DNA of 9,163 bases from an uncultured euryarchaeote. Its GTDB lineage: Archaea; Thermoplasmatota; Poseidoniia; Poseidoniales; Poseidoniaceae. This document shows, in pieces, positions 1 to 6,074 of the stretch (its first letter is position 1; each line of letters begins with the position of its first letter). The notes under the pieces are model-generated. The model made no database searches and was not told the origin of the DNA. It saw only the letters and a list, made by a program, of their open reading frames with translations. A program made the translations under genes and the position numbers. Where the stretch lies: positions 1 through 9,163 of the forward strand of contig CALCOP010000098.1 of assembly GCA_937897365.1 (NCBI GenBank), written 5' to 3'.

Positions 1-1
1 C

Positions 2-1075
2 GACCAGTTGACATTGGCGCCATCCGATAATCAGGCATGGTATTCACCATCGCCAGATGCAACGCTTTCGTTTACCTTCTTCGATGACCAAGTGGACGAC
101 ATAGATAATCAGACAGATAACGAGACCGGAGGTGAAACCGTTCAACCGCCATTCCCTGATGCAGTGGTTGCAGGTTCCTTTACCTGTCAAGCAGTTACCT
201 ATGCATGGGCAGATAACGGCACTGATGAGGTCATTTCGTGCACCGTCACCAATCCAAATCCGTTTGACGTTACGCTCACATTCTCTTGGAAGGTCACTCC
301 TACCACATCTCTTCCATTGACCTTTGAGCAAGCGTCGTTAACGGGCAGCAGTCCAAGCATTACAATTCCAGCGAATGGTTCATCGCAAATTGAATTCACA
401 CCGGTTCGTAATGGGCCATCCGACGGTTTGTTCCCAGGCATTCAAGGTGTTGGCTATGTTGTCCATTTCACTTGTTTAGATGATGCAACCAATCGCTGTG
501 ATTCTATGACGACAAACAATGTTAGTATTGAAGGCGAACTTCAGTGGATGCTTTCTCCTCAAATCGAAGTGGATGATTCAAGTGACTCGGAGCCTGATGA
601 AACAAAAGGTGGTTCTGGAGCACTTGTTGGTGGAATCATCGCCCTACTCGTCCTTGGTGGACTTGGTGCAACCTTTGTCTTGCTTCGCCCTCGAGCAGAG
701 GATGATGATTGGTTCGAAGTGTTCGATGATGATGATGAAAATGAGCCAACTCCAGTTGTTAAACCCAGCCGCAGTCTTGATGAAATGAAATCAGAGGAAT
801 CAGGAGAGCGTGTTGACTTAACGCCTCCAGAACGCCGCCCTTCGCTGTTTGATGAAGTCGATGGCCGAATGGATATTGAAGAATTCCAAGATTCGGATGA
901 TTACGAAGAAGAGGTTGAGCAATTTGAAGAGGAAATTGAACAAACCGATGAAGAAACGACGGAAGACGACGGCATCACAGTTGATGAGCAAGGAACTGAG
1001 TGGTGGGAAGACGAAGAAGGCGTATGGTGGTATCGAGAAGAAGGATGGGAAGATTGGGCGGTATGGGAAGATTGA
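2..1075 (+). CDS. Membrane-anchored surface protein with acidic, Trp-rich cytoplasmic tail (5' partial)
   Basis: The frame is open to the window edge, so the N-terminus is missing. What remains is an extracytoplasmic part (about 200 residues), one membrane helix and a long cytoplasmic tail. The outer part is Thr/Ser/Asn-rich and beta-like, with four cysteines (codons near 185, 239, 473 and 497), several N-x-S/T sequons and alternating hydrophobic strands, which fits an Ig-like or CARDB-like adhesive domain. The helix is encoded by about 620-685 (Gly/Ala/Leu/Val-rich) and is followed by Arg residues, so the C-terminus should be inside. The tail of about 129 residues is dominated by Asp/Glu and ends in a segment with seven tryptophans (1001-1066), two of them as WW pairs eight residues apart. 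I recognise this tail style from Marine Group II surface proteins but know no assigned function. PAC2 follows 57 bp downstream on the same strand and may be co-transcribed. The ORF and topology are firm; the function is unknown. Confidence 0.85.
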   Translation, partial: DQLTLAPSDNQAWYSPSPDATLSFTFFDDQVDDIDNQTDNETGGETVQPPFPDAVVAGSFTCQAVTYAWADNGTDEVISCTVTNPNPFDVTLTFSWKVTPTTSLPLTFEQASLTGSSPSITIPANGSSQIEFTPVRNGPSDGLFPGIQGVGYVVHFTCLDDATNRCDSMTTNNVSIEGELQWMLSPQIEVDDSSDSEPDETKGGSGALVGGIIALLVLGGLGATFVLLRPRAEDDDWFEVFDDDDENEPTPVVKPSRSLDEMKSEESGERVDLTPPERRPSLFDEVDGRMDIEEFQDSDDYEEEVEQFEEEIEQTDEETTEDDGITVDEQGTEWWEDEEGVWWYREEGWEDWAVWED

Positions 1076-1117
1076 CCTTACCGCATGACTTTTGATAGAA
1101 CGCCTTCACGCCCCAAT

Positions 1118-1124
1118 AAGGAGG
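1118..1124 (+). promoter_or_regulatory. Shine-Dalgarno AAGGAGG for the PAC2 gene
   Basis: AAGGAGG lies 8 nt before the ATG at 1133 and matches the archaeal anti-SD. It decides the start: an in-frame ATG at 1085 would add 16 polar residues (reading MTFDRTPSRPNKEDRL) that have no place in the PAC2 fold, and that ATG has no SD of its own. Confidence 0.8.
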
Positions 1125-1132
1125 ATAGACTG

Positions 1133-1903
1133 ATGGAACATGAATTCAAAGGTTATGCTCTGGTGCTTCAAGATGGTGCAGATCCTCGAACAACAGGTGG
1201 AGTCGCTGTAGCAGGCTTCACTACCGCTGGCATGGTCGGCGTTATTGCAGCGTCTCACATCATTCAAACACTCAAACTAAAACAGTTGGGCACGGTTCTA
1301 AATGCAGAGTTTCCTGCTGTCGCTTTGATTCACAACGAAGTTCCAAAGCACCCGGTTCGGGTCTACCAAGGCGATGGAATTGGCGTCTTTACTTCTGAGA
1401 TACAATTCAAGGATGAGCAAGACATCATGTTTGCATCAACCGTGTTAGAATGGTTCACGCGTGGAGGTTTTGACCGTTTAATTATCATCGATGGTTTGGT
1501 CCAATCAAGTAAAGCAGTCGCAACGGGTGAATTGTTCGGAGTTGGGTCCTCACAACTTGCCCGGGACCGATTACACAGAGCCGGAATTGAACCTATTCAG
1601 CAAGGAATTGTTGCAGGTATTACAGGATTTTTACTTGGTGAGGGGGACCGCCTTGGCATTGACGTAACCGCTTTGTTGGCTGAAGCGAGTCCTATGTATC
1701 CGGACGCCCGAGCAGCTGCCTTAGCGGTCGAAGCAGTTGCTGAATTAACGGGAATTGAAATCCCACTCAGCGAGTTACTCGAAAACGCTCAGAACATCGA
1801 AGACAGCGTCCGTGAGGTTCTCGAAAATTCCCGTACGCTCTTACCAGGCCCTGAATCAGATACAGACGATAAACAACGAGATATCGACCCATCATTTGGT
1901 TGA
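1133..1903 (+). CDS. PAC2-family proteasome assembly chaperone-like protein
   Basis: A soluble protein of 256 residues. The family includes archaeal PbaA/PbaB and eukaryotic Pac2/PSMG2, which bind proteasome subunits or act as ATP-independent chaperones in the cytoplasm. Family marks visible here: a Gly-rich first block (residues 22-45, with VAVAGFTTAGMVGVIAA), the pattern FPAVALIHNEVPKHPVRVY at 60-78, a hydrophobic strand LIIIDG at 116-121, an IVAGITGFLL block at 159-168, and the characteristic LLAEASPMYPDARAA at 181-195 followed by a helix that ends near ENAQNIEDSV. The start at 1133 is set by a strong SD. The C-terminus is a polar acidic tail ending DPSFG. It lacks the hydrophobic-Tyr-X ending that PbaB-type proteins use to dock on the proteasome alpha ring, so the client may differ. 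The last 12 bp overlap the end of the convergent trm1 gene. The family call is strong; the exact role is inferred. Confidence 0.88.
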   Translation: MEHEFKGYALVLQDGADPRTTGGVAVAGFTTAGMVGVIAASHIIQTLKLKQLGTVLNAEFPAVALIHNEVPKHPVRVYQGDGIGVFTSEIQFKDEQDIMFASTVLEWFTRGGFDRLIIIDGLVQSSKAVATGELFGVGSSQLARDRLHRAGIEPIQQGIVAGITGFLLGEGDRLGIDVTALLAEASPMYPDARAAALAVEAVAELTGIEIPLSELLENAQNIEDSVREVLENSRTLLPGPESDTDDKQRDIDPSFG

Positions 1904-3256
1904 TGGAGATGTCTTTCTCACATGGGAAAGCACGACATCAAATGGGGCATCTGTTGCAATTAAGGGCTCTAAATCTGGAACTCGAGCAGCACAGTGTCCT
2001 GAATCGATGAGGCTGGTAATCAATTTCTCAACTTTTGGAGCCCCACCCACACCCGCCCATCGTGGTAGCGAATCGAGGTTGAGGAGCAGGTGTTCTCGGC
2101 TCATCAAATCAGCAGCATCTGCAATATAACGGACACTACGTCTCAATTCCCGTGTCGAATATTCGATATCTTCATCACTCCACTCAAGACCTTGCGCCCG
2201 CATACGCTCAAGCTCTTCTTCTGATGGCATGCATAATTCGAGTACTTTCTGTTCTGTCATACGCTCAGCGACTCCCTTTTCCCAAAGCGCTCCAGTCCAC
2301 ATCGGCCCGCTTGCTCGCTCGACCTGTTCTGGAGTTGGGTGTTGAACAAATCGGTAGGGGACATCGCTCTCTCGCACCCTCCAGCCAATTGAGTTGTTGA
2401 TTTTACTGGCTTTTTCTCTGCTTGTCTGAACAAGGCAAGAGATTCGTACATGATGGCCGTCAAACAGGGCTAACAAAGGAGTAATCGATTTGTCCAGCCG
2501 AGCGGCACTGGTTGCAACGGTTCCAAGAAGAAGACGTACAGCATCATCATGCGCATAGACATCTACGATTCCTTTCGCACCGTATCTGCGTGCTTGACTT
2601 GACGCTGAAGAGCCCGTTAATGCTGCAGTGTCGGTTGCCGTAATTTCCAAAACACCGGTTCTCGACAAACCTTGTAGAGCAGCATCAAGAAATTGAACGG
2701 GTGAACCGAAAGGATCCAAATCAATCCATTGAAATCCCGATTCAATCATTGCGATACGCGCATCTTTGTTACGGAAATCTAAGCCATTATCGAAGACTTG
2801 GTCGGAATTGCTACCGTATCGGTCATCTTCCGGTTCGTGATTCACCGATTGCGAAGGAGGATGTTTTTGATGCGATGCTTTTGCCCAGTCCAAGGCAAAT
2901 TGGTCCAAGTCATTGGCGGTAATCCTCAAGCGTTGTTGAAGCGGACCGGGGACTTCATTTCGCCATCGCCGGATACGTACGCCAGTCGCACACAATGCAT
3001 CCAAGATTCGGATTGATTGATCGGCTCGGACCAACCAATCATGTTGCAGCGCATCGTTGACGAGCAGAACACTGCGTGTCCGGGCCGGTGCCATTGCCGG
3101 ATTGAGAAATCCTGGCCCAGTACGTTTTGCAGGTCCTCGCGGCATGTGGGTTGGCCGAGTTTGTTCGTCCAGTAAATGAACGATTGTCCTGCCTTCAAGC
3201 CAGAGATGGCCTGGCCAGCCGGATGGGGGCGATTGTCCCTGATTGTCACCGGCCAT
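1892..3256 (-). CDS. trm1: tRNA (guanine(26)-N2)-dimethyltransferase Trm1
   Basis: SAM-dependent enzyme that makes N2-methyl- and N2,N2-dimethylguanosine at position 26 of tRNA. The protein has 454 residues, longer than the usual 370-390 in archaea. Signature blocks in order: LEGRTIVHLL near the N-terminus (20-29); FLNPAMAPARTRSVLLV (50-66); SAM motif I ILDALCATGVRIRRW (84-98); ITANDLD (112-118); catalytic block WIDLDPFGSPVQFLDAAL (177-194); VLEITATDTAALTG (202-215); RYGAKG (224-229); then the C-terminal domain with SGPMWTGALW (316-325). An Asp/Ser/His-rich stretch (about 131-163) looks like an insert between the SAM fold strands. The cysteines that often form a zinc site in the C-terminal domain of Trm1 are not seen around 290-320. 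The start at 3256 is kept because the EGRTI block lies upstream of the next Met (38). The gene diverges from the CD36-like gene and runs convergently into PAC2. Confidence 0.95.
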   Translation of the reverse strand: MAGDNQGQSPPSGWPGHLWLEGRTIVHLLDEQTRPTHMPRGPAKRTGPGFLNPAMAPARTRSVLLVNDALQHDWLVRADQSIRILDALCATGVRIRRWRNEVPGPLQQRLRITANDLDQFALDWAKASHQKHPPSQSVNHEPEDDRYGSNSDQVFDNGLDFRNKDARIAMIESGFQWIDLDPFGSPVQFLDAALQGLSRTGVLEITATDTAALTGSSASSQARRYGAKGIVDVYAHDDAVRLLLGTVATSAARLDKSITPLLALFDGHHVRISCLVQTSREKASKINNSIGWRVRESDVPYRFVQHPTPEQVERASGPMWTGALWEKGVAERMTEQKVLELCMPSEEELERMRAQGLEWSDEDIEYSTRELRRSVRYIADAADLMSREHLLLNLDSLPRWAGVGGAPKVEKLITSLIDSGHCAARVPDLEPLIATDAPFDVVLSHVRKTSPSTK

Positions 3257-3366
3257 AACAGGCCGTAGAACTTCCCCTTGAAGACCACACCGCTTGTTTT
3301 TCCGGCGAAAAGCCAGAGTTCAAGATATCCACAGAAACACTTAGTTTCCGCCTCAACTGTTATGTG

Positions 3367-3374
3367 CTATAAGT
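3367..3374 (+). promoter_or_regulatory. TATA-like box for the CD36-like gene
   Basis: CTATAAGT is centred about 3370. Archaeal transcription starts about 26 nt downstream of the box centre, which predicts a start near 3396-3397. That falls on the cluster of in-frame ATGs (3390, 3396, 3399, 3405, 3414), so the mRNA may be leaderless and translation may begin at 3396 or 3399 rather than 3390. No Shine-Dalgarno sequence is visible in front of these ATGs. No clear BRE was seen. This is inference from spacing. Confidence 0.45.
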
Positions 3375-3389
3375 TGGCGTTGGTCATTT

Positions 3390-5978
3390 ATGTCAATGAT
3401 GACAATGAAAACGATGCTAGCAACAGGACTTGTTTGTTTACTTCTAAGCGGTGGACTCTCAGTCCTTTCAACCGGTGGAGTAGAAGACGCAGTTCTTGAA
3501 GCGACAGAGACGAAACCTTTGGATGATATCTGTGAAAACTCAGATTGCACAGAAATCAATCCAGATTGGGCCACATCCACAGCCGACCGAGATTTCTATG
3601 GGTGGACCATTACCAACGTCGATGATGTGATGGCAAATGGAACTGCTCCAGTGCATGAAAAGATTGGACCGGTAACCTACACCGTTACCTCTGACCGAAC
3701 TTTTACTTCCCACGATTCGGATGCTGGAACCATTACCTATCATGAGAACACATCCTATGCGTGCTCCGTTGACACCGTTGTTCCATGTGATGTTCACATT
3801 ACACAACTCAACATTGGATTTACTCCGCAAGTTATTGGTGCAACTGGAATGGCAATCAACGGAATCATGGACTTGACCAAGGTTGGATTCGCTGCACAAA
3901 TGATCAACCAAGACATGAACACGACACAAGCAGCAGTCGCAACAACCAGCGACCTCTGCACTATGGTCGTCGTAGTTCAAATATCAATTCCATGCGACGC
4001 ATGGGCAAACGGTGCAGAAGGTCAATGGAGAAGCTCAGCAACAGGTATGGGTGTAATTGGCGCAAACCTACAAGCAGGACACAATTTATCAACCACTAAT
4101 GGAAACTGGTCTTCTGGAGATTTGGAAAACGCAATGGACAACACTTCATCTCCTGTTGATGCTGAATTTAACATGTCTCTTACAAATCCTAACGGCCTTG
4201 TTGCATTTGTTGGAATGGGCGCTCCTGAAACTTTCCTGTCTGATGTTTTGGCAGACCCTGCAAACTCAACAGTCATGCAGCGTGCCGGTCTGTATCGATA
4301 TTCCACTGCTGACCCTTACGAAACCTTCGTTCGAGACTGGACAATGTATGGGGCCATTGGATTATCCTTCCAAACATACGGCGGCGGTTCTGACTTCAAC
4401 GCAAGCAGCAACGATGACATCACCAGCCGACTTCACAACCTCTTGGGCGTTGACTTTGATGGCGCAAACGGTATCGCTCTGATGGTTGCAGGACACCTCA
4501 CCGACACTCCAACTGGATTGATTGCAACGAATGCTGACCAAACCGGATTCGGTCTTGTAGCTTTCCTCGGTATGGAAGTCGCTGATGCTATGACTGCATT
4601 CAACCTCACAGTTGAACAATACACTGCAGTCGCTACATGGGCTGGTGGATGGGCAACATCCGCATCCTCTGCTCAACTTGGCCTACTCGGCGGTGTTGGC
4701 ACAATGAACGCTCAACAATTTGTCAACCAAACCTTTGGCGGCATGAGCCCAGTGGGTGACCCTTATCTCAGTAAATCCCTCAACTTGGGTGGCGCATGGG
4801 CGAGCGGTATGATTCCTGGACACGCCGGAGCAACTCCTGTTTCAATTAACCAAACACAGGCTGCAGAGATTCTGTATGGCCCTCTTGGAATTACGACTCG
4901 AACTGGTGCGACCCTCTTCATGTATGGAGAATTGAGCGGCATGACACCTCCAGTGAACTTGATGACCATGGAGGTTGCTGAGCCAATGCCTTGGAACAAT
5001 GCGACTATTGGAGCAATATATGGAATTGATGCAAACGCAGCTGATGCTCTGAGTTACTTTGTATCCTCGCCAATCTTTGCAGATTTCGTACCAGATTATC
5101 TCATTGATTCGTTTGGAACATCCCCGTATCTCACTCAAGAGTTCAACAACTGGTTGCTCGGATGGCATGACCCTGTGGTTGCTTTCCTTGCAACAGGTAA
5201 CCCAATGGACATGTCCGTTGGATGGACCAGCCTTGAATCGAATGCGACCTACTACGGCTCTGGTGGAATAGTCAGCGACACTGGAACAGACTACATGATT
5301 TGCACTGGAGAAAGCTCGAACTGCGATAAAGGAGAAATGCTTGCAGTAGATGGAAGTTCATTCTTCTCTTGGAAAGATCCTGCAAAGACGGCCAACACGT
5401 TCGGTCTTATCACTGCTGAATCTCGAATTGAGACCACCGGTGGTTTCTTGACAGGGTCTGGCGACTTAGTCGACCTCTCTGGATACGCTACTGCGGCAAT
5501 CGTTTGCGATGGAACTTCAACTTTGAAGGATATCGCAGTCGATGATTGTTCAGCATCCCTTGACCCGTTGGAACGCCCAATCCAAGCGAAACTCTTGGAC
5601 ACCGATACATTGCTTGATGCTCTACCTGGAGCTCTCCCAGTTTACTTCGGAAGTGAAGTGACCTTGCAAGCAGAGCAACTTAGTGGTGCTATTATCGCTG
5701 GTTCCTCAGAATCTACTTTCTGGCTTGACATGCGACCAATCACCGATCAACACACAGCACCAACCGCAGATGATTTGCAAAAGGTGTTCTCGATTGAATC
5801 CAGTTCCGTCATTGGTGACGACGATGCAGAAACACTCGCATCCAGCGTTACGACCAACCAAAAGGCATTGACTTACTGGACGAACTTCGACGTTCCAACT
5901 GACTTCCTTGCTCCACTCCTTTGGATTGGTGCTATCTTCGGATTGGGAATGGCAGCAGTAAAGTCGAAGGACGAATAA
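3390..5978 (+). CDS. CD36/LIMP-2/SR-B-like two-anchor surface protein
   Basis: 862 residues. An N-terminal hydrophobic segment (9-28, after K7) and a C-terminal helix (839-857, then KSKDE) frame a large ectodomain. I see CD36-family resemblance in three zones. (1) Residues 68-119: DFYGWTITNVDDVMANG, then PVHEKIGPVTYTV, then DAGTITYHEN, matching the family pattern F-x-V-x-N-P-x-E-V-x-x-G ... V-x-E-x-G-P-Y-x-Y-R ... N-x-T-V-S-F. (2) Residues 589-664: LLGWHDPVVAFL, like the family LLWGYxDPFL, then CTGESSNC and a block ending FFSWKDP, like the GKDN...YW region. (3) Residues 776-827: TFWLDMRPITD, like human CD36 TYLDIEPITG, then VIGDDDAETLASSVT, like TIGDEKANMFRSQVT. CD36 proteins are about 470-500 residues; here residues about 205-585 are an extra, cysteine-free, Gly/Ala/Asn-rich region. 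Ten ectodomain cysteines fall in five close pairs. Many N-x-S/T sequons suggest N-glycosylation. Alignments are from memory, so the family call is probable, not proven. In eukaryotes the family binds lipids and lipoproteins; the role here is unknown. Confidence 0.72.
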   Translation: MSMMTMKTMLATGLVCLLLSGGLSVLSTGGVEDAVLEATETKPLDDICENSDCTEINPDWATSTADRDFYGWTITNVDDVMANGTAPVHEKIGPVTYTVTSDRTFTSHDSDAGTITYHENTSYACSVDTVVPCDVHITQLNIGFTPQVIGATGMAINGIMDLTKVGFAAQMINQDMNTTQAAVATTSDLCTMVVVVQISIPCDAWANGAEGQWRSSATGMGVIGANLQAGHNLSTTNGNWSSGDLENAMDNTSSPVDAEFNMSLTNPNGLVAFVGMGAPETFLSDVLADPANSTVMQRAGLYRYSTADPYETFVRDWTMYGAIGLSFQTYGGGSDFNASSNDDITSRLHNLLGVDFDGANGIALMVAGHLTDTPTGLIATNADQTGFGLVAFLGMEVADAMTAFNLTVEQYTAVATWAGGWATSASSAQLGLLGGVGTMNAQQFVNQTFGGMSPVGDPYLSKSLNLGGAWASGMIPGHAGATPVSINQTQAAEILYGPLGITTRTGATLFMYGELSGMTPPVNLMTMEVAEPMPWNNATIGAIYGIDANAADALSYFVSSPIFADFVPDYLIDSFGTSPYLTQEFNNWLLGWHDPVVAFLATGNPMDMSVGWTSLESNATYYGSGGIVSDTGTDYMICTGESSNCDKGEMLAVDGSSFFSWKDPAKTANTFGLITAESRIETTGGFLTGSGDLVDLSGYATAAIVCDGTSTLKDIAVDDCSASLDPLERPIQAKLLDTDTLLDALPGALPVYFGSEVTLQAEQLSGAIIAGSSESTFWLDMRPITDQHTAPTADDLQKVFSIESSSVIGDDDAETLASSVTTNQKALTYWTNFDVPTDFLAPLLWIGAIFGLGMAAVKSKDE

Positions 5979-6004
5979 TCCGTTTGGATTGGCTTTGATA
6001 CAGA

Positions 6005-6038
6005 GAACGGAAGTATCTGATTTTCAGATACGCCGTTC
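6005..6038. terminator. Hairpin between convergent genes
   Basis: An inner perfect 8 bp stem, GTATCTGA (6013-6020) with TCAGATAC (6024-6031) and a TTT loop, is extended by an outer 6 bp stem, GAACGG (6005-6010) with CCGTTC (6033-6038), across a small 2/1 internal loop. It lies 26 bp after the CD36-like stop and 18 bp from the purM stop, so it can fold in both transcripts. There is no U-tract on either side, so classic termination is not assured. It may instead stabilise 3' ends. Confidence 0.55.
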
Positions 6039-6045
6039 GTGTGCT

Positions 6046-6074
6046 GAGTTCACACCTTAGTAGTGTGAAAACTC
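6046..6074. terminator. Second hairpin spanning the purM stop codon
   Basis: GAGTTCACAC (6046-6055, reading across a 2-nt bulge) pairs with GTGTGAAAACTC (6063-6074), with a 7-nt loop that holds the purM stop codon (6057-6059). It sits 7 bp from the first hairpin. Role inferred: 3'-end processing or termination of one or both convergent genes. Part of the pairing is constrained by the purM C-terminal codons, so it could be partly chance. Confidence 0.35.

Noticed and set aside
1085..1132. Upstream ATG at 1085 as start of the PAC2 protein
   Set aside because: It would add 16 polar residues outside the family fold and has no SD, while AAGGAGG sits at ideal spacing before 1133.
2926..3288. Second minus-strand open frame overlapping the trm1 start
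   Set aside because: It overlaps trm1 in another frame and shows no protein-like pattern, while trm1 motifs run through the region.
3540..3980. Antisense open frame of 146 codons inside the CD36-like gene
   Set aside because: Cys/His/Ser-rich translation without domain features, fully opposite a well-supported gene; a shadow frame.
5979..6011. Alternative pairing TCCGTT (5979-5984) with AACGGA (6006-6011), suggesting a switch with the hairpin at 6005-6038
   Set aside because: Only 6 bp with a 21-nt loop; far weaker than the competing 14-bp stem and easily due to chance.
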